Shown: one piece after another, positions 1 through 9,288 of the stretch | How the letters are laid out: every line of letters starts with the position of its first letter | Position numbering within the stretch: position 1 is the first letter of the stretch | Source: Planctomycetaceae bacterium | GTDB lineage: Bacteria; Planctomycetota; Planctomycetia; Planctomycetales; Planctomycetaceae | Reading direction: 5' to 3' | Length of the DNA: 64,000 nt | Assembly: GCA_041398825.1 (NCBI GenBank) | Contig: JAWKTX010000008.1 | Location: 124,001 to 188,000, forward strand | The notes under the pieces: model-generated | The model's database searches: none | What the model was told of the DNA's origin: nothing | Seen by the model: the letters and a program-made list of their open reading frames with translations, nothing else | Translations under genes and position numbers: made by a program

Positions 1-505
1 CCGCAGAATCAATCTCGATATCAAGATCATTCAGAGTCGCCAGAATTCTGCTCATATCCAGGACCGGAGTCTCAGGTTCCGATGAATTCATTGGGGTGTC
101 CCCGCATAATGATTCATCTCCCACAGAGTCTGCGGGCTCACTCACTTCATGATCGCTGATCTGCCTTCCCGGTGTGTAGCGTTCATCCGCTTCAAGCAAA
201 GCGAGGCATTCTCCCCAGCGCTCATCTGCTTGTTGAGTGATTCCAAATCCTTCCCTGTCAAAGGTCGCTTCATCTGCGATCACAGGCAACACCGTGTCAC
301 GACAGAATTCTGCAATTTCCCGAGCTCTGTTGGCATGACCTTCAGCTGACTCCATAAGCTCAGCGACCGAAAGCAAGTCGGCCATCAATGCAGCTGCAGT
401 GAGACGTTCTGCATTTCCGTGCATGGCAGCAAGATCTGCCATCTGAACGAATTCGCTTCGCAGCTCTGAAATGGTCGTCACGGAGAAGTTGGCTTTATCA
501 GACAT
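1..505 (-). CDS. Unknown protein of chemotaxis operon, N-terminal part (cut by window edge)
   Basis: This reading frame starts at the ATG whose A is also the last base of the stop codon of the methyl-accepting protein upstream (TGATG overlap), so it is almost certainly translationally coupled to it. It stays open to the window edge, giving about 168 residues. The visible part is helical and acidic, beginning MSDKANFSVTTISELRSEF, with no recognisable catalytic motif, signal peptide or membrane segment. Position after CheW and a chemoreceptor suggests a signalling partner, possibly a CheA-like kinase or adaptor, but no histidine phosphotransfer motif is visible. That role is inference only; the rest of the gene lies outside the window. 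Confidence 0.7.
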   Translation of the reverse strand, partial: MSDKANFSVTTISELRSEFVQMADLAAMHGNAERLTAAALMADLLSVAELMESAEGHANRAREIAEFCRDTVLPVIADEATFDREGFGITQQADERWGECLALLEADERYTPGRQISDHEVSEPADSVGDESLCGDTPMNSSEPETPVLDMSRILATLNDLDIEIDSA

Positions 506-1881
506 CACTGGGCGAACTCCCCGGCTGCGACTGCATCCAGAAGATCTGCTGGGCCTGGCGAGTCATCGGATCGCAAACGTCGAATGCCTCGCCGGAGCGA
601 TGACGAACGAAGATTGGCGGCGTCTCCTTCGACGAATTGACTAATTGGCGAAAGACCTTCCTCTAGTCCCTCTGCCGATTCCACCAGATCTGTTGCCTTG
701 TTTCGAATCGAATCACTTCGCTCTCCGACTCGACGAGCAATCGAAGAAACCTGCTGCATCGCTCGGACAAGTTCGTGCGTGCGTTGAAGCTGGTCTGTTG
801 TTGCATCTGTAATATGCTTCGATCGATCAGCGGCAGAGGAGGCGACTTTCCGGATTTCTTCCAGCATGCGTCCGGCGGCGGAGACGCGTTGAATTTCCTG
901 CTGGACCTGCTGCTGCTCTTCGCTCATAGCGGACATCGTGTCCTGGGTTTCGCTTTGAATGGCCGCTACCAGCGCCGCGATCTCGCGCGATGCTGTCGCG
1001 GTCCGTTCGGCCAGACGACGAACCTCTTCGGCAACGATTGAAAATCCACGGCCCTCCTGACCGGCTCTTACCGCTTCAATCGAAGCGTTTAAGGCCACCA
1101 TGTCAGTTCTTGCCGACAAATCGCCCATCGTTTCCACGATACTGCTGATTTGTTCCGACTGCTGACGAAGCCCCGTAACCTTCTTTTCGCTGAATGCCAC
1201 AGTTGTACGGATCTCTTCCATCCCGTGGATCAACTGCTGTATGACCTCCAGTCCCTGCTGAACGCGAGCCCCGACATCTCTGGACGCCTGCGTGGCAACA
1301 TCGGCATTGCTCCCGATTTCGTCAATTCGAACGGAGAGATCGGCAACCGCCTGGATGGCAGAATCAATTGTGCGAGTTTGCTCCTGTGAGCCTGCCTGTG
1401 TGTCTCTCGCGTTACGTGCAATTTCATTGCAGAGCGCGAGTATGGTTCCGATATCACGTGCAGAGGACCGCGACAGCTTGCTGATTGCCTCAATCAGTTC
1501 ATGGCGATCCGGTGAATTCATCCCATTCGGTGACTGTGCTGCGGGCGAATGACCAAGACAAGTCAGCAACGAATCGACGTCCTGCAGAATTGTACGCTGA
1601 TGACGCAGCGAGGTCCGCAGGCGATGGACTGTTGCATCAATTTCATTCAAACCGGTTGAGAGAAAGTCGCTGTGGATATCAGACAACGATTTCTCTGCGT
1701 CTTTCAGTCCTCGTAACAGCCACCAGTATGCGGCAGCGGCCGGGCCAAGAATTGCAACGACAAGAAGTGTCATGAATGCAATTCTGCTGACACCATCGAC
1801 CTGAAATCCACAGGCAGCGCAATAACCGGCAACTACCGCAGTCATCAGGTGTGTCGCACATAGGCGAAGTCGGTAACTCAT
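505..1881 (-). CDS. Methyl-accepting chemotaxis protein without periplasmic sensor domain
   Basis: Signal transducer of 458 residues that should couple to CheW/CheA. Two hydrophobic stretches near the N-terminus (about residues 10-25 and 33-55) form a membrane hairpin with almost no loop, so there is no large periplasmic ligand domain. A long coiled coil follows, carrying the conserved hairpin tip of receptors: EAVRAGQEGRGFSIVAEEVR then RRLAERTATASREI. No clear HAMP motif is visible. I chose the ATG at 1881, preceded by GGAA at suitable spacing; a TTG 48 bases upstream would give 474 residues. It lies 68 bases after cheW and overlaps the next gene by one base. Its input may come from the membrane or from a cytoplasmic partner. 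Confidence 0.88.
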   Translation of the reverse strand: MSYRLRLCATHLMTAVVAGYCAACGFQVDGVSRIAFMTLLVVAILGPAAAAYWWLLRGLKDAEKSLSDIHSDFLSTGLNEIDATVHRLRTSLRHQRTILQDVDSLLTCLGHSPAAQSPNGMNSPDRHELIEAISKLSRSSARDIGTILALCNEIARNARDTQAGSQEQTRTIDSAIQAVADLSVRIDEIGSNADVATQASRDVGARVQQGLEVIQQLIHGMEEIRTTVAFSEKKVTGLRQQSEQISSIVETMGDLSARTDMVALNASIEAVRAGQEGRGFSIVAEEVRRLAERTATASREIAALVAAIQSETQDTMSAMSEEQQQVQQEIQRVSAAGRMLEEIRKVASSAADRSKHITDATTDQLQRTHELVRAMQQVSSIARRVGERSDSIRNKATDLVESAEGLEEGLSPISQFVEGDAANLRSSSLRRGIRRLRSDDSPGPADLLDAVAAGEFAQ

Positions 1882-1949
1882 GTTGCTATTCCGTACGATG
1901 GAAATGAAACCATATCTTCTGGACGTCAATCAACCTCTGACCGAGTTCT

Positions 1950-2420
1950 TCAGCCAGCCTCCGCGTACCCCTCAGCCAGCCTGCGCAAGCGTCGATGATC
2001 CAGAATCTGTATGACTGCGTCGTCATGAATGCCCCATCCGACAACCAGGCTGCTGTGATCTTCCTCAAAACTTTCCGGAGCATCAGAAACCTCCAGACGC
2101 TGCAGGGCGATGACCTCGTCAACGAGTACACCCCACGGACCATCCGTGTCTTCAAGGATCAGCAAAACTTGTTCGTCCTGCATGTCTGATTCGTTCAGCA
2201 TGCGTTTCAGATTGACAACGGGCACGAACTCACTGCGAACGTGGCACAATCCGGCAAACGCGAGAGGCGAGTGGGGTACACATACCAGTTGCGGCCGTGG
2301 CATGACCTCGCGAACATCAGCTGCAGGAAATGCCTGCCATGTGAGTCCGGTGCGGAAAATGCAGTACGAAATGTTTTCTGCCAGCAGAGCGCTGGAAGAA
2401 CTATGAAGACCTACGGTCAT
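1950..2420 (-). CDS. cheW: CheW-like chemotaxis coupling protein
   Basis: 156-residue single-domain protein of the CheW family, the SH3-like adaptor that bridges chemoreceptors and CheA. Visible family features are the central segment VRSEFVPVVNLKRML, matching the conserved VlNLRG-type strand, followed by GPWGVLVDEVIALQRLE, matching the usual GlvVDeV motif. The ATG at 2420 has a good GGAGG ribosome site seven or so bases upstream. It starts 4 bases after the stop of the preceding unknown gene and is followed by the receptor gene, so the four genes on this strand form one operon. No CheA, CheR, CheB or CheY is visible, so those partners are outside the window or elsewhere. Confidence 0.85.
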   Translation of the reverse strand: MTVGLHSSSSALLAENISYCIFRTGLTWQAFPAADVREVMPRPQLVCVPHSPLAFAGLCHVRSEFVPVVNLKRMLNESDMQDEQVLLILEDTDGPWGVLVDEVIALQRLEVSDAPESFEEDHSSLVVGWGIHDDAVIQILDHRRLRRLAEGYAEAG

Positions 2421-2424
2421 CGTG

Positions 2425-3012
2425 CTACCTCCGGGATGCCTTGGCAGACTTCAAACGGTTCTCGAGCTGATCGGCCAGTTCTGACAGGCGATCCGTCCCT
2501 TCGTTCTGTTCCTTTGATTGCTTGTCCTTGCCACGACGAGCATGGAAAGCCACTCGGAAATAGTCTTCTGTTGACTCCTCCGAAATCTGCACGCCGATGG
2601 AATGCACATCGATAGGTTCAGAGTCATCCAGGAAGTCAGAGTCATTCGCGACTTCCACCAACTCAGAGGCAGCGACGACATTCATGGTCTCGTTGCCCGC
2701 CCGAACTTCATCAGTTGATGCGGTTTCGTAGTGCCGCGTCTGTGGCTTCTCCCTCAGTTCCGAAACCACGTCCGCAAAAACTTCGTCGTGCAGTTGGGCT
2801 CGTGACGATCGTTCTGTCTTTTCCTGTGCTGCGTCGTTTGACGGCACCACTTCGTCATCTTCATTCCACGACAGCTCTTCCAAACGAAGAATCAGGGTGC
2901 GCAGCCGCGACCAATCCTCCTCAAAGAAGGATTCCACCTGTTGTTTCCATTCGACGACACGATTCGTCGCATCAGTCCGAGGAAGATCGTTTTGCTTTGT
3001 TGAATTCGTCAT
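2425..3012 (-). CDS. Unknown acidic protein, first gene of chemotaxis operon
   Basis: 195 residues, hydrophilic throughout, rich in Asp, Glu and Ser, with no signal peptide and no membrane segment. I do not recognise a family. The N-terminal third (WKQQVESFFEEDWSRL) and the C-terminal end (DRLSELADQLENRLKSAKAS) look helical and possibly coiled coil; the middle looks disordered. It starts at an ATG 395 bases downstream of the divergently unrelated lipoprotein gene and ends 4 bases before cheW, so it is the first gene of the chemotaxis operon. A role as a scaffold or localisation factor for the receptor cluster is possible but is inference from position only. Confidence 0.7.
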   Translation of the reverse strand: MTNSTKQNDLPRTDATNRVVEWKQQVESFFEEDWSRLRTLILRLEELSWNEDDEVVPSNDAAQEKTERSSRAQLHDEVFADVVSELREKPQTRHYETASTDEVRAGNETMNVVAASELVEVANDSDFLDDSEPIDVHSIGVQISEESTEDYFRVAFHARRGKDKQSKEQNEGTDRLSELADQLENRLKSAKASRR

Positions 3013-3406
3013 AGCCGCGCAGTAACCCTGCCTCTAACCTGTTCTACGGGAAAGAGTTGTGACTCCGGACAACGCTGAATTAATTGGTGCCGCCGGAAAC
3101 GACAACCGAGACATTTGGCCCGTCTCGCCCAAAGAAATGAGCTGATTCATCAACAAGCATAGGTCGACGAATGCAACTTCGTGGGGGGAAATGGGGGAGG
3201 ATTCAAAAGACCAACATCCCCGCGTTGCCAAAACGCAACATGCCGGTGTCATGGTTTCGCAACGACAGGCTCACCGACACAGAGAATCCTCACACTCCGA
3301 CGAACGCTTACAACTACGCGCCGGAGGGAGGGCGAACCAGTGAAAGTAGCTGCGGCACGCTGCCAATGCGGCGAAGCAGGGCCAGTGCAGCGACTCAGGC
3401 AGCAGA
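3013..3406. other. Intergenic region, no gene seen
   Basis: About 394 bases between the chemotaxis operon and the 3' end of the LRR lipoprotein gene. All open frames here are short and lack a ribosome site or recognisable product. It should contain the promoter for the minus-strand chemotaxis operon near 3013-3150, but I cannot point to a convincing -35/-10 pair, and no hairpin with a T-run is evident. Confidence 0.4.
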
Positions 3407-4978
3407 CTATTTCTCGCGAAAGTTCGCAGCGCGAGGTTCGTTCGATACAGGCAGGTCGATACCGGATGGTGGCAGCATCAGTCGGGTCGCGGCGGGAACC
3501 TTGACGTTGGGCACAATCCGAAGGCTGGCATCGGCCACAGCATCGGACTGGGGCGACGAATGCAGCGTTGAAAGTTCCTGACGCACTTCAGCCAGCCTCT
3601 GCTGGGCCATGATCATGGTTGGATCGTGCGAGAGCGCTTTCATGAAGTCCTTTTCGCACTGGCGGAGCATTGCTTCGTACCGCAGGACGCCCATCGTGTA
3701 GTCAGCAGTTGCCGCTCCGGCGGTAGCACGCAGATACTGGTCTGCCGCCAAAATATCACCCGAACGAGCGATCGCTTCTGCAAGTCGCAAATGAAGCTCG
3801 CGATTGGATGGGTCTGTCGTTGAGGCGGCGGCGAGAATTGCTGCGGCACTCTTCCATTCGCCCCGATCCGAAAACGTCTCGGAAAGTCGAATTGCAAGAT
3901 CTGGCTGACGCGACGCCAGTTCCTGCATCAGAAGGAAAGACCGGGAAGAGTCGGTCGATGATTTAGCGAAAAGATCCTCCTTCAATTCCGCATTCTGACC
4001 AGCCGTCGGATCGTTCGTACTGAGAGCAACCTGCATCTGCATGGCTTCCGGCAGTCTTCTCGCTCCCGCTCCGTCAACGACCACACAATTTGGAAGGTCC
4101 GCTCGTAGCCGTCTTACACCTGCCGCCGTAATTCTGGTATCGATGATGCTAAGGCCCTTCAGAGTCCTGGCACGCGTCAAATACGGTACGCAGTCATCCG
4201 AAACAGACGTCGAATTCAATGCCAGGAATTTAAGAGATTCCAGTTTCAGCAGTTGAACGACGCACTCATCGTTGGTTTCGGTCTTTGAAAGATCCAGTAG
4301 CTGAAGGTTTGGCAATTCATCCAGCAGAGAAATGCCCCTGGCAGTGATTGATGTGCCTTTTAGTTTCAGCGATTCGATCGTTGCTAATTTGCAGACTTCT
4401 CGCAATCCCGCATCAGTGATTCTCGTTCCGGTCAGATCAAGATTCTTCAGCCCGGTAAGCAATCCAATGCCCGACAGCTGACGGTCGTCGACTTCGGACA
4501 ATGACAGGTCCACAACTTCGGGCGACCCCTGTTTGTTGAGTTGAACAACGGCCTTCAACTCTCGCAGATGCTCGACGTATTCCACCTCGGATCGGAACGT
4601 CTGGTTACCTTCGTTTGCCGATTCGAATGGGATCAGGAGCTGAGCATCCGGCGAAGTGTCTGCAGATTCAGCGGAACTGCTGAAAGGAGCCGGTGGGGGA
4701 TCGACCTCGTACGGCGAAGTGGGCGGCGCGAGCTGGGGTTCTGCTTTTTCGTTCAGCAGGCTTGTTGCACCCAGCTCGGGGAGTTGCGTTTCGGGATTGG
4801 ATTCCGTAACAGAGACGGCCTGACTCACAGGAACCGCGACGTGTTGGTGTGCCCGAATTCGTGATGAAGAGGTTGACCGACAACCTGCGACGATCGTCAG
4901 AAAACAAACCAACAGCACAGTAAACTGAAGCCGGGGGCAGCAAGTCTGTTTTGGAATTGGAATGAGAGATTGATCCAT
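3407..4978 (-). CDS. Lipoprotein with leucine-rich repeats and TPR-like tail
   Basis: 523 residues from the ATG at 4978, which puts a lipoprotein signal at the very N-terminus (hydrophobic core LQFTVLLVCFLTIVAGC, lipid-accepting Cys about residue 33). A Pro/Ser-rich linker follows. Residues about 140-290 form leucine-rich repeats of the short bacterial type (LKNLDLTGTRITDAGL, LKFLALNSTSVSDDCV, LKGLSIIDTRITAAGV). The C-terminal 200 residues carry TPR-like helices (AAILAAASTTDPSNRELHLRLAEA). Planctomycetes encode many such secreted LRR proteins; they are presumed protein-interaction modules of the periplasm or envelope. The frame is open further upstream, but those residues look untranslated. 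No operon partner is evident. Confidence 0.8.
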   Translation of the reverse strand: MDQSLIPIPKQTCCPRLQFTVLLVCFLTIVAGCRSTSSSRIRAHQHVAVPVSQAVSVTESNPETQLPELGATSLLNEKAEPQLAPPTSPYEVDPPPAPFSSSAESADTSPDAQLLIPFESANEGNQTFRSEVEYVEHLRELKAVVQLNKQGSPEVVDLSLSEVDDRQLSGIGLLTGLKNLDLTGTRITDAGLREVCKLATIESLKLKGTSITARGISLLDELPNLQLLDLSKTETNDECVVQLLKLESLKFLALNSTSVSDDCVPYLTRARTLKGLSIIDTRITAAGVRRLRADLPNCVVVDGAGARRLPEAMQMQVALSTNDPTAGQNAELKEDLFAKSSTDSSRSFLLMQELASRQPDLAIRLSETFSDRGEWKSAAAILAAASTTDPSNRELHLRLAEAIARSGDILAADQYLRATAGAATADYTMGVLRYEAMLRQCEKDFMKALSHDPTMIMAQQRLAEVRQELSTLHSSPQSDAVADASLRIVPNVKVPAATRLMLPPSGIDLPVSNEPRAANFREK

Positions 4979-5395
4979 CCGTGAAGACCTTTTTTGCCTT
5001 CCACATCCTTCGTGGAAAGAATTCGCCAATCTGGTTTGGGTCCACTCTAGATTCGACGGATTGTTGCGTGGAAATAGAATTAACAGCTGTTGGCGTGAAA
5101 GGAATGGCAACAACTGTGCCCAGTCGTTCCGAAAGGTCCGGTCTCGACGTTCGTGGCGTTTGATGGACTTGTTTCGTCGGTATGGCTCGAGACAGAAGAC
5201 AACATGGGGATTCCGTCCAACCTGACGGGATAAGCCGAACAATCAGAACGATCGTTGGCATCCATGTATTCGATTTGATCCCGATGGAAGCTGAATTGAT
5301 TCGTCGCTGCGGATCACATCTGCTGTTTTGCAACAGATGATCAAATGACGGCAAATCGGCGGGCTATCTTCTGACGGAGGGGTCTGGTTGAGTTC
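4979..5395. other. Divergent intergenic region
   Basis: 417 bases separating the minus-strand LRR lipoprotein from the plus-strand cadherin-like gene. It must contain both promoters. Nothing else is visible; the longer frames inside it are upstream extensions of the lipoprotein frame or shadows, and no clear promoter consensus can be assigned by eye. Confidence 0.4.
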
Positions 5396-7822
5396 ATGAT
5401 CCCGCGCATTCCATCCTTCCTCAGAAACCAGGCATGCAGAATGTATTCGCTGCTGCTACTTCTTCAATCCGCTCTCATCGGTGCCTCAGATTCCAACGAT
5501 CTGCAGGTAACTCTGCACATCCGGGAGAATACCAAAGCCGGCAGCATGATTGGTTTTCCCGCAACGGCCGAGAAACATGGGGAGAAATACGCCGACTATC
5601 GGATTATCGAAGGCAACCAACTGGGACTCTTTCAGATTGACGCAGCCTCCGGCGCCATTTCAGTCGCACAGGAAGGACTCGATTTTGAGTCGACGCCACA
5701 CTGGCGACTTGTTGTGACCGCATCCCCCATTCCGACGTCTGGAACAAAAGAGAACACCCCGCCTTCCCTGGAAGAACAATTCATCGCATCCGTCGGTGAA
5801 TCAGTTCCGACCGAACGACTGGCTGTTCAGCTTGGACAGCGCATCAGGTCCGTCGTTGACATTCGGGTCGACGACGAAAACGAACGGCCTGAGATCGCCG
5901 ACCAGTATTTCCGTGTCCCGGAAGGCAGCTTCGCTGGTACTGTGGTCGGGCTGATTCAGGCCAGGGATACAGATACCCGTGACACACTGAATCTTCGACT
6001 GCTGAAAACTCCCGTCGTCTGGCCGTTTGAACTCGGTGAATCCGGTAAGCTCTTCATTTCCAATCCTTCCCAGCTGGATTTCGAATCCCAGTCAACTTTT
6101 CGATGTCAGGTCGAGGCCCGCGATTCTGCCGGGCTATCGGCGTTGGCATGGCTGACGATCGATGTTACTGACATTAATGAAGCACCTTTGGCTTCATCCA
6201 GCAGCACATTACTGGTCGACACTTCGAATGCTGGAGTGCGACCATGGTCGCATCGCCTTTCAGTGATGGATAATGACTGCGACGACACCATTACCTATGA
6301 ATTGATTCACGATCCAACCGCAGGTGGATTTGAACTCGACTCCGAAACTGGTGAGCTGACATTGATCGATACCAACGCCCTGACGGCATTCAGCAGCACA
6401 GCCTGCGAACTGCAGATTCGCGCCATGGACGCCAGTGGCGCGCAGGTTCGTTTTCTTCAGTCGGTTTCATGGAATTCGCCGACAAATTCGACCGTGCCAA
6501 TCTCAGCCCCGGCAGAATCGTCGCTTTCCATCACACCGACGAGGCTCTTGACCCTGGCTTTGTTCGCAGTATTGACGACCGTTGCATCCTTCATCTTTCT
6601 CGTCTTCATGCTCTCCGGCGATCGAAAGGGAGGGCCATCGCCGCTCGTACGCTGGTTCACTGGCAGGAGAAAAGCGTCTGGTATTCCGGATTCATCGAGT
6701 GCAGAAGAACTCGTTGCCGTCGTGGCAGGGATGGATTCCTGCGAGGACGAATCGCAGATTCTTTTACAGGTCCAGGCACTTCAAAACGAACTCCGGAACG
6801 CAAGAACCGACGCCGCCAAAGAGCGGGAACAAAGGGATCGAGAAATATTTAAGCTGCTGCACCAAATGGACTGCCTGCACCGAGAGAATGAACGTCTTGC
6901 AGAAGAACTGCGGCTGTCGCAGATTCGCCTGGATGAGTCCTGGCCCGAGAATGAGGCAATCGGCGAACTCAAGGCGCAGATTCAACAGCGCAATGAACTG
7001 ATTGCTGCATTGCGGCGAAAGCTGGACGAGATTTCAAATACTGAACTCGGTGAAGAGAGGGCACGATTAGTTAGTGAGTCCTGTGATCTGGCGGAACCAT
7101 GGGAGCGTGATCCTGACTCCGATCAAATTGTTGTGGAAGAAATCCCGCAGCTTGACCTGTCAGATGAAGATACCGTGATGGCCAGATTCTGTGATCAGAT
7201 CGCAGCCATCACGTGCGTTGATCTGAATTCAGACACAAATTCGGATGGAGTTGTTCAGGGTCGGCAGAAAATCAGGACCCGGGAACCGGATCTTGACCAG
7301 CCAATTTCTTCATTCGTTGCAGAAGAACCGGACGTCCCGGAGGACACCTTCACTTCGATGAATCTCACCGACACCTCCGCAACTGCTGTCGCAACACCGC
7401 CCGCCCTGAAGCCTCCACAAAAGAAACCGCGGCCGATAGATAACGACAGTTATGTCGAACGGGTCCTTGCGAAATACCCCCGTCGCCCCGTCGACGCTGT
7501 CACGCACAGCGGCAGTGGAGATGCTCTGACGAATGCCAGATCGCATGCCGATGCAGATCTCGCAATTCTGCGGCAGGCTGCTCTGGAGGCTTCAAGGAAT
7601 GGAAAGTCGCTGCGAGCAATCTGGCTGGGAAAACGTGCGATGTTTATCCGGAACGCGATCATGCTTGTCACCATGACGTGTCTGGTTGGATCGACATTCG
7701 CTCGACTTGCTCAGGTAACTTCAGATCTCTGGGCGATTACCGCAAGTGGACTCATTCTCATCGCATCGATCGTGGAATACGCCGTCTCCACTGTCATGAA
7801 TCGCCGAAGCAGCGCGAACTGA
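5396..7822 (+). CDS. Cadherin-like repeat membrane protein with coiled coil
   Basis: 808 residues. A signal peptide (SLLLLLQSALIGASDS) leads into extracellular cadherin-like repeats: residues about 35-165 end in VVDIRVDDENERP, and 165-265 end in WLTIDVTDINEAP, the DxNExP linker that binds calcium in cadherins. A third, weaker repeat runs to about 365. A membrane segment at about 383-406 (LALFAVLTTVASFIFLVFML) is followed by a cytoplasmic part with a coiled coil (about 458-550), a disordered acidic stretch, and a C-terminal pair of hydrophobic helices (about 750-798). The ATG at 5396 has GGAGGGG 13 bases upstream. It may link the envelope to an intracellular scaffold, but function is unknown. 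The architecture is unusual for a bacterial cadherin-like protein. Confidence 0.8.
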   Translation: MIPRIPSFLRNQACRMYSLLLLLQSALIGASDSNDLQVTLHIRENTKAGSMIGFPATAEKHGEKYADYRIIEGNQLGLFQIDAASGAISVAQEGLDFESTPHWRLVVTASPIPTSGTKENTPPSLEEQFIASVGESVPTERLAVQLGQRIRSVVDIRVDDENERPEIADQYFRVPEGSFAGTVVGLIQARDTDTRDTLNLRLLKTPVVWPFELGESGKLFISNPSQLDFESQSTFRCQVEARDSAGLSALAWLTIDVTDINEAPLASSSSTLLVDTSNAGVRPWSHRLSVMDNDCDDTITYELIHDPTAGGFELDSETGELTLIDTNALTAFSSTACELQIRAMDASGAQVRFLQSVSWNSPTNSTVPISAPAESSLSITPTRLLTLALFAVLTTVASFIFLVFMLSGDRKGGPSPLVRWFTGRRKASGIPDSSSAEELVAVVAGMDSCEDESQILLQVQALQNELRNARTDAAKEREQRDREIFKLLHQMDCLHRENERLAEELRLSQIRLDESWPENEAIGELKAQIQQRNELIAALRRKLDEISNTELGEERARLVSESCDLAEPWERDPDSDQIVVEEIPQLDLSDEDTVMARFCDQIAAITCVDLNSDTNSDGVVQGRQKIRTREPDLDQPISSFVAEEPDVPEDTFTSMNLTDTSATAVATPPALKPPQKKPRPIDNDSYVERVLAKYPRRPVDAVTHSGSGDALTNARSHADADLAILRQAALEASRNGKSLRAIWLGKRAMFIRNAIMLVTMTCLVGSTFARLAQVTSDLWAITASGLILIASIVEYAVSTVMNRRSSAN

Positions 7823-8241
7823 GAATTGGGCTGACAACGGCATCAGCCCGTGAAACCCATGTCGAGGAGCTGTCACCGAACTCCGCCAGAAGGCGAAGTT
7901 CAGGATGCCAGCTCACCCGGCCCGCAGGTCCATCGTGACCGCCGCTCAGGTTCCGCTGATGCTGACGGAGATTGGCAATCATTGATCGACGTCGAATGCG
8001 CTTGGGGCCGCCGATTTCTGTACCAGTCACTGGCGGCATTTCAGGTATGGGTCTGCCCGCAGGCTTTGGACTGGATGGCAGCGTTTTCGATATCCAATGC
8101 GACCGCTGAACTGTATCCATTGAAGTCTGCGTCTTTGATCACGATCATCCGGTGGGAGTTTTGGAACGCATCGAGTCCCGCATGCGCATCGATCGCACAT
8201 GTCACTTGGGCAGGATATTCAAATTAATTTCAGGTAACGCT
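7823..8241. other. Intergenic region, no gene seen
   Basis: 419 bases between the cadherin-like gene and the PIG-L gene. A small inverted repeat (GGGCTGA at 7828-7834 and TCAGCCC at 7843-7849, 8-base loop) lies just after the stop codon but has no T-run, so it is at most a weak terminator. Open frames on both strands here lack recognisable products. Confidence 0.4.
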
Positions 8242-9171
8242 ATGAAAAGAATTGTACTCTTCCGACTGCGAACCCTCGTCATTACCTCAGTCCTTCTCAC
8301 CTTAATTGGTGCCACAACTGATTTCGCCCGGGCAGAAGAAGATGGAAAGTTGCGAATCATCTGCTTTGGAGCCCACCCTGATGACGCAGAGTACAAGAGC
8401 GGTGGAACGGCAGCTCTGTGGGCTTCGATGGGACACCATGTCAAACTGGTCTCTGTGACAAACGGCGATATCGGACACTGGCAGATGGCAGGTGGGCCAC
8501 TGGCCAAAAGGCGAACAGCCGAATCAGCTGAGGTTGCAAAACGCCTGGGTGTTACTTCTCAGGTCCTGGACATCCATGACGGCGAACTACTACCAACACT
8601 CGAAAACCGGCGGCTGATTACCCGATTAATCCGGGAGTGGAACGCGGACATCGTCATCGCGCATCGCCCATGGGATTATCACCCCGATCATCGATACGTC
8701 GGCGTGCTCGTACAGGACGCCGCTTATATGGTGACGGTGCCGTTCTTCTGTCCGGACGTCCCGCCGCTGAAGAAGAATCCCGTATTTCTCTACAGCAGTG
8801 ACCGCTTTCAAAAGCCCTACTCTTTCGAAGCTGACATCGCCGTTTCACTGGATGAAGTATTCGAAAAGAAGGTCGACGCATTGATGGCACTGGAATCACA
8901 GACCTTCGAAGGTGGTGCTTTAGGATCAGAAGAATCGACTGCGAATACACCGCCTGCCTCGCAGCCGGAATTGCGCCGGGCATGGCTGCGAGAGCGATGG
9001 GACCGAAGACAGTCAGATGAAGCAAATCGGTTCCGCGAGGCCCTGCTGAAATGGTACGGCGACGAGAAAGGTTCAACGATCAAATACGCGGAAGCATTTG
9101 AGATCTGTGAATACGGCCGGCAACCCAGCTCGGCGGAGATCAAGCAGTTGTTTCCATTCCTGCCCCAGTAA
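8242..9171 (+). CDS. Secreted PIG-L family deacetylase (LmbE-like)
   Basis: 309 residues with an N-terminal signal peptide (LVITSVLLTLIGATTDFARA). The zinc-site motif of PIG-L/LmbE N-deacetylases is present: AHPDDAE at about residues 44-50 and HPDH at about 147-150, within the usual Rossmann-like fold. Family members remove acetyl groups from N-acetylglucosamine-type sugars; planctomycetes carry many exported copies of unknown substrate. The ATG at 8242 was chosen because it puts the signal peptide at the start; a frame-extending start 90 bases upstream would bury it. The gene stands alone, with the hydrolase convergent downstream. Substrate is not predictable from sequence. Confidence 0.87.
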   Translation: MKRIVLFRLRTLVITSVLLTLIGATTDFARAEEDGKLRIICFGAHPDDAEYKSGGTAALWASMGHHVKLVSVTNGDIGHWQMAGGPLAKRRTAESAEVAKRLGVTSQVLDIHDGELLPTLENRRLITRLIREWNADIVIAHRPWDYHPDHRYVGVLVQDAAYMVTVPFFCPDVPPLKKNPVFLYSSDRFQKPYSFEADIAVSLDEVFEKKVDALMALESQTFEGGALGSEESTANTPPASQPELRRAWLRERWDRRQSDEANRFREALLKWYGDEKGSTIKYAEAFEICEYGRQPSSAEIKQLFPFLPQ

Positions 9172-9288
9172 CCTTGTCACCTCCGGATCGGGACTTCAGG
9201 AAGTTTCCGCTTGTGCTGCAAATCAAACAATCCAGGCGTCGCGGCAGATTTGGCTGCGATCACCCGTGAACCGGATGACGGCTGAACG

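Noticed and set aside
7828..7849. Inverted repeat after the cadherin-like gene as terminator
   Set aside because: Stem of seven with an eight-base loop and no T-run; too weak to call.
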